Shown here piece after piece: positions 1 through 21,620 of a DNA stretch of 64,000 nucleotides. The stretch's first letter is position 1, and each line of letters begins with the position of its first letter. The DNA lies in NCBI RefSeq assembly GCF_045679555.1, contig NC_092091.1, forward strand, positions 66,800,791 through 66,864,790, given 5' to 3'. The stretch comes from Salvelinus alpinus (Eukaryota; Chordata; Actinopteri; Salmoniformes; Salmonidae). A program made the translations under genes and the position numbers. The notes under the pieces are model-generated. The model saw only the letters and a program-made list of their open reading frames with translations. It made no database searches and was not told the origin of the DNA.

Positions 1-106
1 CTACTCCATTTGGTTTCAAATAATTTCGCTGGGCTTGATTGAACTGGCCTGGCACAACGAAACCAAATGGAATTGTTTCAAATACTATTTGAACCCAGGT
101 CTGTCA
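1..106. repeat. Right part of a palindromic MITE-like repeat at window edge
   Basis: It ends in 'CAAATACTATTTGAACCCAG', the same end seen at 8378-8397 and 30245-30264. It is the first of three copies of this family in the window. The left side is beyond the window or diverged. Confidence 0.5.
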
Positions 107-714
107 GTGCATCTGTGTAATGCTGAGAGACAAGTAGAGAAGCCTGACAAAGGGCACAGGCTATTATTAAAGTCTATGGTGGTATGTTTCAGAATAGCTA
201 TTCTCTTCTTGCATCTGTCTGTAGCCATTGATGTTTACTTAGAACTCAGTTGGTGATTGAGTTGTTAATGTTGTGAAATCTAGCTAGTATAAGGATTTCA
301 ACACAGTTGTATCACGTTTTATCTTAATTCCTTACTCTGTGTACACAGTATGTAGCGAATATAATGGCCTAATTAAGAATAAACAACGTACAACCCATTA
401 TAAACTATTCAATTAAGATTGACTTTATATAACATTTATCCTAGTTTCAAACTATAGTGCATCTTCCCAAAGTATCTCTTCTCAATTTTCTCAGCTCCCT
501 TTCAAAACTCATAGACTTTCTCATTATCGACCCACCATAGTTCGGTATATGTAGTCCATCTAGTCCTCACTGTTATTGTGTTGTATGCATCTTAAGTCTG
601 AGTGGCAGCTGAGAGCATGGGTTTGAACTCTGCTGAATAAAGAGAGACATCCATCAGACATCGTTCTTCAGCAGAGAACAGCCTGCACTGTATAATAACC
701 CTCTGATGCCTCTC
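107..714. other. No gene recognised
   Basis: AT-rich unique-looking DNA. No open frame with recognisable motifs was seen. Confidence 0.6.
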
Positions 715-943
<229 letters not shown>

Positions 944-1185
944 CTTAACCCTCCAATGCCTTGTCATTCGTGAACAGTGTTTGGCCTTCAACATTAAGGA
1001 CTTGGCTCTGTTCACCATGTTCTATATAGAGGAGCCTCTTTGGCCCTTTTGAGGTCCTCTGTTTTTTGCCTTTGAGCTTTATTCATTTCACTGCTGGCAA
1101 CAACCAAGTTTCCCACCAAATTCCACAGACCTAAAACCATCCTCTCTCGCTTGTTCTCTATTGCACTCTCACTTTCTTTCTTGCA

Positions 1186-1230
<45 letters not shown>

Positions 1231-1231
1231 A
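1186..1231. repeat. (CT)n microsatellite
   Basis: A short CT repeat with one CTGT interruption. Confidence 0.95.
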
Positions 1232-1509
1232 TGGTCATGCCTTTTGAGTCTCATGTTATTTTTTTGTCATCCATTTCATTAAAGCCAGACATTTTTATAT
1301 TCTTCAACCACAGTTGTGAGAGGAATTCAGTGTTTTCAAGCTTACTGGAAAGAGACAAAAAAAATGTTTTGCAATGAATATAACAAGTAACAAATTAGCT
1401 CTCAACACATCTATGACACTGACATTACTATTGGTTTTGAGGCAGAAATTATTTTGGCTCAGCTTATTTTGGTCTGAAATCAAGAATATAAATATTTAAA
1501 AAACTTTGT

Positions 1510-2612
1510 TTCCTTTTTTGTCTCCCTCTCCTCCAACCCTAGCCACTCAGGCCCTACCCAGATGGTCAAGCGGCATCACAATCTTTGCTTTCTCTCCCAC
1601 TACTCTCTCCTCTTCTAACCTATCATCTCTCCCTTCTGCTAAATCCTTCTCCCTCCTGTCTCCTGATTCTGCCTCTTCGACACTATTCTCCTCCCTTTTC
1701 TGCATCCTATGACTTACGCTTTCTCCTTTCCTCCCGGCCGACTCGGCCCTCCCCTCCTGCTCCGTGGAGGAAAATGGAGGAAAACTTTTGGAGGACCTAT
1801 CATCCTTTCACTCCCTCCTCTCTACCTTCTCTTCCTCTGTATCCACTGACTTCTTTCTCCCCTCCCTCTCCAGATGAAATCATGCGACTAGTGAAGTCTG
1901 GCCGCCCGACAACCTGCCCACTCGACCCCATCCCCTCCTCCCTTCTCCAGACCATCTCTGGAGATCTTCTCCCATTCCTCACTTCCCTCATCAACTCATC
2001 TCTGACGATCTTCTTGAACCTATCCAGTCAGGCTTCAAAGACGGGTCACTCAACCAAGACTGCTTTTCTCTGTGTCACGGTGGCTCTCCGCACTGGCAAA
2101 GCTGATTCTCTCTCCTCTGTTCTCATCCTCCTAGATCTATCTGCTGCCTTCGACACTGTGAACCATCAGATCCTCCTCTCCACCCTCTCAGGGCTGGGCA
2201 TCTCAGGCTCTACACACTCTTGGATTACATCCTACCTGGCAGGCCGCTCCTACCAGGTGACGTGGAGAGGATCTGTGTCTGCACCACGCACTCTCACTAC
2301 TGGTGTCCCCCTAGGCTCGGTTCTAGGCCCCCTCCCCTTCTATCTATACACTAAGTCATTCAGCTCCATCATATCCTCACATGGTCTCTCCTATCATTGC
2401 TGTGCTCATGACACTCAACTACTTTTCTTCTTCCCCCATTCTGACAACCAGGTGGCGACACGCATCTCGGCGTGCCTGGCAGATATCTCAGCTTGGATGT
2501 CGGCCCACCACTTCAAGCTCAACCTAGACATGACGGAGATCTTAAGATGAATGCAACAACTGTAAGTCGCTCTGGATAAGATCGTCTGCTAAATGACTAA
2601 AATGCTAAAATG
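1510..2612 (+). mobile_element. 5'-truncated L2-clade LINE (RSg-1-like)
   Basis: The element includes the RT pseudogene and a 3' tail, 'GTCGCTCTGGATAAGATCGT', followed by CTGCTAAATGACTAAAATGC. This tail is the part shared between RSg-1-type LINEs and HpaI-type SINEs of salmonids. The left edge is uncertain. Confidence 0.75.
1585..2550 (+). pseudogene. LINE reverse transcriptase ORF (L2/RSg-1-like), inactivated
   Basis: An open frame of 321 codons carries reverse-transcriptase motifs: 'LILLDLSAAFDTVNHQILLS' (motif A with D), then G-V-P-L-G-S-V-L-G-P-L (motif B). The catalytic Y-A-D-D of motif C reads C-A-H-D, so the second catalytic Asp is lost. The stretch just before 'SQASKTGHST' is shorter than usual, suggesting an internal in-frame deletion. 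Endonuclease sequences are absent, so the copy is 5' truncated. Its open frame is probably incidental. Confidence 0.75.
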
Positions 2613-3330
2613 ATCATCTTGATTAAAAACGATATCGTTCACAATGTTTAGGTTGTCTAAGAAGATTTCATGGTGTTCACTTTAAATGTCCAACACAACC
2701 ATGTAACTAAAGCCATTGCACTGATCTCAAGCAAAGAGTTGAGATCCTGCAGATTTGATCAAAGTCGTTCTCCATTCTTCTTTTCACCTAATTTTTCACC
2801 TGATTTACTTAACAAAAGGCACATCTCAATAGGTGGTCCAGGTATCCTCTTTTGTTCTCTATGGCTCCTCAAGAAAGGGGAGAGGCCGATGACATCACAT
2901 CTCCCCATCAGACCAACTCCTTGAAGTTTTCAGTTTTGTCTAAAAAACACTATATTTCTCAATGTATTACACCAGTGTACTTTACTGTATTTATATATAT
3001 AGCTTTTCAACAGTAAAAATTCTGAAATCGCTGGTGGACGTCTTTAAGCTAACAAAACAAGTTATGTTTAACAGCTCCTCTATTTGGGAGCTCTGATAAC
3101 AGTCACTCATATGGGCTGGCTTGATTACATTCCCTCTCTCCAAGCAATTCAGTTCACATCCTCTCAGTTGACATGGTAACCCTGAGGGTGGTGTTGCCAA
3201 GCAACAAGCAAGCAGGTCACAGTGCACTTCAAATCACTCCCAGACCAGCTTGTGTTTCCTTCCCACAGACACTAAGAAAATAAAAAAAGAGGCCCCTTAT
3301 CCTCTCAGAAAGAGAAGAGTATTTCTATGA
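2613..3330. other. No gene recognised
   Basis: No coding motif or clear element end was found. It is moderately AT-rich. Confidence 0.55.
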
Positions 3331-3560
3331 CATGTCAGTATAAAGTTCATAACTCCTCAGTAAAGCAATGCGAGAGGTCATACGCTTACAAATTCCAAAG
3401 TAATTATATGTAATGCATATCAATGTCAAATGTATAACTCCTTAGTAATGCCATGTTTAATGTTCTTATGCTTACACATTTCGAAGTATTTACGTTATGC
3501 ATATCAATATAACGTTAATCTCTCATTAGTAATGCAAGGCAAACGGTATACACTTAAATG
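3331..3560. repeat. Degenerate ~84-bp repeat, three units
   Basis: Three diverged units start near 3333, 3416 and 3500. Each contains a block like 'TAACTCCTTAGTAATGCCAT' and then a 'CTTACACATTTCGAAGTATT'-like block. The spacing is about 84 bases. Confidence 0.7.
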
Positions 3561-3788
3561 ATTTTTATTAGGATAAGCAGCAGCATTTCTGTATGAAACA
3601 TGAGAAACAAATGTGTCAAACAATAATACAATTTTCTATAGAGGGGTATGATGCCTCTGAATGAACATTATAGTGGTAAAATACCATGTATTGATATGAG
3701 TGGTTAAACTGAAAAGCCTTTATCTTTGACACTGTCTGATATGCTGTAGATAGTGCCACAAACACTCAAACGGAAAAAGTGCAAAGAA

Positions 3789-3950
<162 letters not shown>

Positions 3951-4439
3951 CACATTAATTGTATTCATAATACATGTATTCACATATCAAATGTATAAAG
4001 CAGTATAGTCACCTAGGTAGCTGATATGATTTAAACACCAACTGGTATATTTATCATCACAAAAAAAAAAAACGAATAAAAAATCCTGCCTCAGGCAAAG
4101 GACAAATAATAACCACATTCTGTATATATGATAAAGAACATAGCAAAATATAACACCATATAAAAACTTGATATATACGAGCATGTTTCACAAACAGCTT
4201 AGCTGTAAATACCAACATTTTCTGTGTCTTGTAAAATTCACAGTGAAGTAGGGATACCGTTTTTATCCCTTTATTTTTGGGGTGAGAACATAGAGACCCC
4301 CTTTTCAACGAGCCTTGAACTGAGACATAATCATAACGTTGTACTTTATGGTCCTGTGGTGCTTGTTGCATCTGGACATGTTCTTTACACTAGGGACTTC
4401 AGTAAGTCTTTGGATAACAAGTCAAGAGACTGGGTCTGC

Positions 4440-4540
4440 TTCCCAAATGGCACCCCCTTCCCTCCTATAGTGCACAGCTTTTGACCAGGGCGCATAGGAC
4501 TATGTAGGGAATAGGGGTCCATTTGGGATGCACTCTGGTG
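4440..4540. repeat. Palindromic MITE-like repeat ('CCAAATGG' family)
   Basis: The left end is 'CCCAAATGGCACCCCCTTCC' and the right end is its near complement, 'GGGTCCATTTGGGATGC'. It is the same family as 31571-31692. It lies within the candidate ednra 3' UTR. Confidence 0.7.
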
Positions 4541-5591
4541 GTTACTCTACACTGGAGTAACTCTACACCCTAAGTGATATTCCAATGGCCGTTGTACAGA
4601 GTCTGTATACTGTATAAGGCTATACGGGGGAATTCAAGGTGACACAAGGCACCTTTTCGTTAAAATCAGTTTTTCCTTCTTCCCAGCACATGAAACCTAA
4701 ACACAGTGAATTAACACTTCCTGGTACGTTTTATAAAACAGAATATTAAACAGTACTGGAACACACACGTTTACATGGCAAAATCACTTTCATCTATATT
4801 AAAACAAATTCACCATACCGAACACAGGACATTAGCTTACTCTATGAAAGTGTACTACTGTGTATACAACGACCAGCGTATAGTGCCTATGATGGAAGAA
4901 GCTATAGCGACACTAAAAAAGGACAGTCAACTCAATAGTGAGAGCTCCCCTTCTCTCCACCATCACTGAGTAGCAGTTCATTAGGACTCATGGGGGACCA
5001 TTCTCTCCTTCTCCTCTCGTCCCCTCTAACAGGGAGCGCTCTGGCCTTCCTTCCCGGGGTTTCCGCTGCTTCCTGGTTCATCCCAGCAGTGCTGACCATT
5101 TTGTGAACAGAACAACACGCTACTCGCTCCGCTACTGACTGGCCGGTCATTTATAGCCTGAGTTCAGCTGCATCCTGTTAGCTACCTTCCCCCTCCCGTC
5201 CCCTCCCCTGCCTCCATCCCTCTTCCTCTTCTCTCACGGTACTGTAAAGCATCGCTCCCTCCTCGTCTCCCCCTGGCAAAGGGAACGGTATAGTCCATAG
5301 AGACACTGGAAATACTGCAGCGTCCATCATGCCCATTGTATGTTTGTGTCTATATATAAACTCCACTAATTTCCCCCGTCGTTCTACGTCAGGCTCCAGA
5401 GCTGCCCAGCAGTGTTCTGTAAAAGAAACGTGTGATGGTGTTTGAAACGTGTGACTCTCTCTCTGTTTGTCACGCCATAGCGGTTTAGCATGGGGGTCCT
5501 ATTGAGTTGAGAGTCCATTGTGTTTAGTGCAGACTGGCTGTAGTTGTAGTGAGACCTCCTCGTCCATAGGGGGCGTCACCTCCTGTGGTGG

Positions 5592-14659
<9,068 letters not shown>

Positions 14660-14734
14660 TATAGAACACATTCCACGCTTTGTCTCAGGAGATGGACAGA
14701 TAGTGTAGGGGTTCCCCATATACTACTGGTGGTG

Positions 14735-14860
14735 AGAGCTGGTGAGCGAGAGAGACAAGGGAGGGGAGAGAGATAGAGAGGGGGGGAGAGCAAGTTAGAG
14801 AGAGGGGGGGAGAGCGAGAGAGAGTGAGAGAAGAGAGACACAGAAAGAGAGAGATGAAGG
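14735..14860. repeat. GA-rich tract upstream of the ednra start
   Basis: Imperfect GA/GGA repeats. On the minus strand it is pyrimidine-rich and precedes a possible acceptor at 14726. Confidence 0.85.
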
Positions 14861-15317
14861 GAAACAGGGAAAAAAGTATATGGGTTATTTCAGCCAGCAA
14901 ACTTTGCAAGCAACAAAACAAAACTTCCTCAATTGAATTGACTGTGTAACCACTGTAAACTTTTGTCCGAATCTTTTAATTTCCCCCGCCACAACTGAAA
15001 TGTCAATCCAGGAACATCTCCTCAGAAATGGAGCCAAAACCATAATGTGTCAGTCAAAAGTTACACATCACAGTGGGTCCTCTCCCATCCTCTCCAACTG
15101 CTAGAGGAAGTAAAACAACCTCCTTCAGACTTCAAACAGGTTTTACCAAGGGGGCACAGATGGGAAGATGCCACGACTGGTTACAGTCAAACAATATGAT
15201 GGGTGAGTTTATGAAGAGTCTCTTCTCTGTCATTTCTGGAAGTAATAATCAGCACAGCCTTTGTGCTAATAGGAGTGTGTGGGCTACAAGCACATATTAC
15301 ACACACTCACGCAAGCT

Positions 15318-15500
<183 letters not shown>

Positions 15501-15599
15501 CCAGGCAGGGCTTCATATTGTTTTGACAATGCGCCCCTTGTGTGGCTTCTTCAGTGTGGTTTCCTCTGCCCTGCATTCTCCCTTCTGGTTTTAATTTAA

Positions 15600-16340
15600 A
15601 GACTCAGACTAGCGGTTAGAAAACAATGAGACATTTTAACATGAAAGAATCAGATCAGCCCCATGTCTAGTCAGTGTTATATTACACAATACAGCTTTTG
15701 TATTGTTTGAGAGTTAAGTGAAGATGTTACATGAACAAATCTTAAGTTCTCTCAAAATGTTAAAATATATTTTTTAACCAGTTGGAAATTAACCCTACTA
15801 TCAATATGTAAATCAAATACTTACATTTATATAATTACCAGGTTATATTCAAAGTAATATCATAGTGTTTTTCAGGTAAAACTTTACAGAGTAGTTAAAA
15901 ACCCTTTCTATGAATGTACAATTTAGACTCACTGAATTCAGACCAAGGAGGTAAAGAAAACTGAGATCTACATTTGAATACTTTTTCATCACAACAGAAC
16001 ACAGTGGCTCTCCAGCTAGCCATGAAGAGTGTTTCATCCTGTTCAAAGTCCCAGATGTCACCTAGTTAGTACACAGAAACCTATTTAGCATCCAGCACTT
16101 CATGTAGCATCACCGTTTAGCATCAGGCACCACACTACTGGGACCCTGTGTGACGGCACGTAAACTGATATATTGATAAATAATAAATAGCTTTGGTTTT
16201 CACCTACCGCTCTGCTCTCCTAAAATGTCTGCTCCTGCCTCCCCTGTTGGAACCGTCAGGCGAACTTTCTGCTGAAGCCCCTAGACATCTGAATCACATC
16301 ACATGAGTAATTAACCAACTATCAAAGTCGCAGAGTCGGA
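15600..16340. other. ednra upstream region, nothing recognised
   Basis: No open frame or element ends were found. A promoter or non-coding first exon for ednra could lie in or beyond this interval, but I see no decisive signal. Confidence 0.4.
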
Positions 16341-16574
16341 GTTAGTGTCCCACTTGGTTTGGTTTGCCCAACGTACGTGGCAGTGTGCTGCCTGTGAGGT
16401 GCTGCGCATTAGGCTCTGGGTTTTCCTGTGGAGAGTTGGGAGCGTGTGTGTGTGTGTGTGTGTGTCTGTGTGTGTCTCAGAGCGCAGCAGGAGTGGAGGG
16501 AGCACTTTGACTGAGAGGGAGTGTAAATCTCCACCTCCCCTCGGTAACAGGCCCCCCATTGGAAACAGCAACAG

Positions 16575-16696
16575 CAGCCCCTCTTTCTCTCTCACTCTTT
16601 CTCTCTATCTTTTTCGCTCTCCCTCTTTCTCCTCTTTGTCTCGCTATCTTTCTCTCTCTCCTTTCTCCTCTCTCTCTCTCTCTCTCTCTCCTTTCT

Positions 16697-16765
<69 letters not shown>

Positions 16766-16830
16766 TTCTCTCTCTCTCTCCTCTCTCCCTCCTTCTCTCA
16801 CTCCTCCTCTCGTCTCTCTCTCATCTCTGC
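16575..16830. repeat. CT-rich low-complexity tract
   Basis: Imperfect CT/CTTT/CTCC repeats over about 250 bases, preceded by a short GT repeat at 16445-16475. Confidence 0.95.
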
Positions 16831-17049
16831 ACCGCCTGCCGAAAATCATCTCAGGGGCACAACGCACTCCGATATACACAAACACACACACACTCCCACA
16901 CTCACACACCGGGTATCTGGGAACCACACAGTCCCCAGTCAGTATGCTCCTCTCTCTCCTTTCCTCAGATCCCAGATCAGATTCTAGCCCTGTATACGGC
17001 TCAACTGTTTCTTCCCACTAAAGGAAACCGAGATCAACATGGTAAGGAA

Positions 17050-19970
17050 ATGTGAGGAGGGCAGTCGGAACTAAATGTGCATGTCCCAGTGGTGTTGATT
17101 TGAACATGTTGAGATGGAAAGGGAAGGGTAGTAAAGAGAGCGGAACCAAAATTTCTTTGAAGCATTACTGTTTACAATCACAACTCTGTGGGTGGCCAAA
17201 GCAGAGGCCAGTTAAATCACCACATCTGTACGAGCCACACAAGCTGCAAGTGTATCAATCTCTTGTAGCTTGCCTTAAATAGGGTCATATGCATGATTAT
17301 TCCACTTAATTAGGTTTGTCAGCTGTCATATTCACCAAACAGTAAATAAACTAGTTTGAAACTAAAGAAAGGAATGTTTGATATATTGTCCCATAGACAT
17401 GTACGGCACAAAGTACATCATGTCCAGACAGATAGATGTTGTGAGTTGTGCTAGGTAACAAAGAAGAGTGAGGCATGTCAATAATGATGAGGAATGTGAG
17501 TGCCTCTCCATCGGTGTCCATTACTCGTTCCATAACTATACACTTAGCAAATGGGCCCTTTATCAATACATTGTCTAAAAGCAGGAAGAGAGGCTATCCA
17601 AGCAGGCCAAGGTCGGCCCTTCTCTCTCCCAACGAGCTGACACAGCAACTGTTTAGCTAAATAAAGAACCTGGACAATGGAGTTCCATATCACGAGGAAG
17701 ATAAGATAATGTGCAAACAGATAAGGTACACACACACACAAACTCACACACACACACACACCGCTTGATTACTTGTGGGCCCCCAGGCCTTGTCGAAGTC
17801 AAGGGCCATTCCTAAAAGCTGATTGAACATCCTCCGAGAGGGCAAAGTAGTGTTTTCTGTATCAGCAGCACTCCAATATTCCCTTCCCTCCCCCGTGCCC
17901 TTCGCTGGTACATTCTCCTGGCCTAAGGGTAGGCTTCTTTCCATTAAGGTCAGGCTGTAGCAATCCTCTCATTAAACAACACTTTGGATCACATCGTCAT
18001 TTTAATGAAAACAGTGTGTCTGACGTTATCAGAGTCTCCTGTGGAAAATATTACCTTGTAAAAGTGGAAATATTTATGATAATCAAGTAATTATGTTTTG
18101 CGTGCCATGTCATGCCCTGTACCAGGAAGAGATGGAATATGAGAGAAAATATACTTTTTATATATAGTGTAAATACATCACTTAGTATTAATTGTTTCAG
18201 ATATTTTATGCATTTAATCATTGGTTGACTATTAATTGTATAATAATAATGAGAAATATCACGTAGATCATAACATCGTGTGCCCTATTTTAGTAATGAA
18301 CATTTAAAGACTTAACAAAGCCTTTCCTTTATGCTTTTTTAATTAAGCCCCAATAACAGATTCACTGATCTCATCCAATTATAGTACACTTGTAAAGGTA
18401 CTTTACCTACTTAATATGAATTGTGACTTCATTGGGTAATGCTAATATCTACCGCAATTTAAATTTAAAAGGATTGTGTTTTCTTTAATTGTATCCATAA
18501 ATATCTCATGGCTTCTGAATTAGTTATTGGTCAACAGTGCCGTTATCTTTTATTCATCGGGACGTGATTCGCTGACGGGTCCCCTGGTTGCTGCAGCCTG
18601 GCATCAAGCTTCGACGCCTCCATCATTGTAACTTTTGAGGGGTTTCGCTAGCTGCTAGTTGGAAGTCTTTGTTAATAAAACCATTAATATATAAATGATG
18701 GAACCTTTACCTGGGTCCCAGTTGCCACGGCTTTCATGTTGTTGTTGTGTTGTTGTCTGACTGTTCATCAGGTATTAATGGCATTCTGTGTGAACTCGCT
18801 AGATGGCAGGCTGCCTGGTAATTCATATGCTTGTTCTCTGATGGCATCTGTCGAAGTGTGCTCTCTGCACATTGGTACATACCCTGTGGGAAGCAATCCA
18901 CCCAGTCCCACACTGAGTGGGATGTAAGCAATTTCTTATCTGGGGCACTTGCTCCAAATGACAAAAAGGGAAAAGAGAGAGAGAAATGGGAAAGAAGTTA
19001 GAGGCCAATTTTATTGTGACAATCAGTGACAAACTGTAGTGACTTTTTCTACTTTGACTGAATTTGTTGGTTTATTGGAGAGAGGGATTACTGTGAAAAC
19101 AGATATACTTGGAAAAGGGAATGCAGGATAACTCAATGATGGAAGTATTATCACAATTGTGATCGAGTAATTCATGTAAGCATATGAGTTCAATTTATTT
19201 CATTACGATATGCCATCGGACCGTTATCCAATTCAGATTGGATTAAGATCAGAATGGCTGAGGTTGAGTCAATAAGGAATGATGGGAAATTACTCATCAA
19301 GCCTGTGAAGAAACACGTACTGTTGTGAAATACGTATGTCAGACTTTTGCAGAGGATCCCAAAATCCTCATGTCCTCTGAATCTGACGTGGCTAATTTTG
19401 GCTGAAATACGTACTCGGACTAAGATGAGACTTTCAATTCTGTCTTGAACAGGAAGTTTTGTGTTTTGACTGTCTTCTTAGGGACAGAGCAGGGTCAAAT
19501 GCCATGAGAAGGGTGGCTCCTCGCTGTCTCACAACTCGAAAAAAAATAGATTATTCATTTCAGTTCCCGGAAAGAGGACAGCACATCCCTAGAACAGTCC
19601 CCCCCCCCCCCCACACACCGAAATATGCTGAACCTTGTCAGCTATGACAAGCATGCCGGCTCCCGGCATGTCCATGTCCAAGACAACACTATCAGTCCCC
19701 AGTCTCAGTCTGCTACCAAAACACACTACCGTATGTATAGCCAGAAAGAATTATGAGCATAGCTTAATATTGTCTGTTCACTTCTCTCCATGCATTGATT
19801 GAAATATGCGTATAGCATTGTAACTGCTGTAGGTAGCTGGGAGACGCTTTCAGGCTTTTTCACTTGTCCAACGTCTGGTTCCAAAACAAATATGAAGTGA
19901 GCATAACATGGAGCTACTCTCCAACTATGTATCAGATTAACTCATGTCACACATTAAAAGTGAAAAGATT
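17050..19970. other. Intergenic, no gene; AT-rich segment 18000-18560
   Basis: No coding motif was seen. The 18000-18560 part is repeat-poor and AT-rich, with many TAAT-core homeodomain-like sites (such as 'TTTAATTAAGCCC' and 'AGTATTAATTGTTTC'). That composition resembles conserved noncoding DNA, but conservation cannot be tested here. A C run lies at 19599-19611. Confidence 0.35.
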
Positions 19971-19975
19971 GGGAT

Positions 19976-20059
19976 CACTGAGGTGAAGAAAACAAAAAGT
20001 GCTCCATAGTAAATGTAGCACTGAAACAATGGAGCACTTTTTGTTTTCTTCTCTCAGTG
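19976..20059. repeat. Sharp 32-bp-arm hairpin
   Basis: The arms at 19976-20007 and 20029-20059 are almost perfect complements sharing the 'AACAAAAAGTGCTCCAT' core. A 21-base loop separates them. It abuts a truncated Tc1 end. It could be a MITE relic or a small RNA precursor. Confidence 0.85.
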
Positions 20060-20062
20060 GAG

Positions 20063-20507
20063 GTGGAGGTCTCCAATTTTTTTCTGAGGTTTTATGCTAA
20101 TTTCTTTTGATTTTCCCATGATGTCAAGCAAAGAGGAACTGAGTTTGAAGGTAGGCCTTGAAATACATCCACAGGTACACCTCCAATTGACTCAAATTAT
20201 GTCAATTGGCCTATCAGAAGCTTCTGAAGCCATGACATCATTTTCTGTAATTTTCCAAGCTGTTTAAAGGCACAGTCAACTTAGTGTATGTAAACTTCTG
20301 ACCCACTGGAATTGTGATACAGTGAATTATAAGTGGAATAATCTGTCTGTGTAAAATTCTTGGAAAAATTACTTGTGTCATGCACCAAGTAGATGTCCTA
20401 ACCGACTTGCCAAAACTATAGTTTGTCAACAAGACATTTGTGGAGTGGTTGAAAAATGAGTTTTAATGACTCCAACCTAAGTGTATGTAAACTTCCAACT
20501 TCAACTG
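20063..20507 (-). mobile_element. Truncated Sleeping-Beauty-type Tc1 element end
   Basis: It matches the right portion of the element at 50250-51849, including 'GTATGTAAACTTCCAACTTC' and AACTG followed by TA. It includes the start of the transposase coding region on the minus strand. The other terminal repeat is missing. Confidence 0.85.
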
Positions 20508-20511
20508 TATC

Positions 20512-20582
20512 ATAAGATGAATGCACTAACTGTAAATTGCTCTGGATAAGAGCGTCTGCTAAATGACTATAATCTAAATGTA
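20512..20582 (+). mobile_element. LINE/SINE tail fragment (RSg-1/HpaI type)
   Basis: 'CTCTGGATAAGAGCGTCTGC' followed by TAAATGACTATAATC. It lies immediately after the Tc1 end. Confidence 0.75.
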
Positions 20583-20937
20583 TGTGCCGCCGCATTGTCT
20601 CTTTGAAGACTGTGTAGAGGAAATGAGAGGGCCCCTACAGACAGACAAGCCAGTGATGCATCAACCCCATGATGAATCCTCTCCCCAGACATCAGTCTTC
20701 ACCAACCACCTCCAGCCAATGCCAATGGATCTTATCATGACTTATCGTGACAAGGTGCTCACTGACTGACTGTCTTCTCAAAGTAGAAGGTATATCTTCT
20801 CAAGCCATATCTTCTCGCAGTCCAGCACTATTTCCCTGCATTAGAGTCCAGCACCTCCCTTGCTATCTCCAGCAGTCTAACACAATACCATCTTTCTCCG
20901 TTGCTTATTGTTAGCAACCCCCCCCCCAATTTTTTTT

Positions 20938-21060
<123 letters not shown>

Positions 21061-21289
21061 CGTATATAATATTTAGATTTTATTTTTTGGGGAGGGGAAC
21101 TCAGTCGGGGTCTCAACTTCCTGTTGAGAGTAAGAATAGTAGAATACACAAGGTGCACAAGGTGCAATTTCGACATTTGGTTGTGCATGAGCCATTTTTC
21201 TCTTATGTCAGTCACTGACAGTCACTCATTTAGCCCATGTCAGCTCAGTTATTTTGTATTGCTATTTTTTAAATTGTTTATTTAGTGGC

Positions 21290-21620
21290 TAGCTATCTAC
21301 ACAAATTACCGGCCGGGGGTCCCCCATTGATTTTGTAAGTCAGTCTCGCTCAGATATCATATTAAAAACTGCAAAGATTTCTCTCTACCCTATGGCAAAA
21401 TTTGTAGAATTGTATGAAATTAGTTTACAATTGCTAAATCTTGTCTCTCCGCCCCATTGCAAAATGTGCAGAACTGCAGCAAACTTGCTTTAAAACGGCA
21501 ACATTTTCTCTACAGCCCTCTACTGTCAAGAGGGGGGCCACTAAAATGTTTTGATCACAATGTGTATATACGTGGGTATGCAGACCCGCGACAAACTGCG
21601 GCCACTCATGATGACTTCAG
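21290..21620. repeat. Interspersed repeat, class not assigned
   Basis: It contains internal near-duplicate blocks such as 'CCCCATTGCAAAATGTGCAG' versus CCCTATGGCAAAATTTGTAG, and 'GGGTATGCAGACCCGCG'. It resembles a widespread salmonid repeat. No terminal repeats or coding region are visible. Confidence 0.4.

Noticed and set aside
16480..16620. Possible ednra promoter (minus-strand CCAAT near 16556, GC-richer segment)
   Set aside because: A single CCAAT-like motif beside low-complexity repeats is not enough, and the non-coding first exon was not found.
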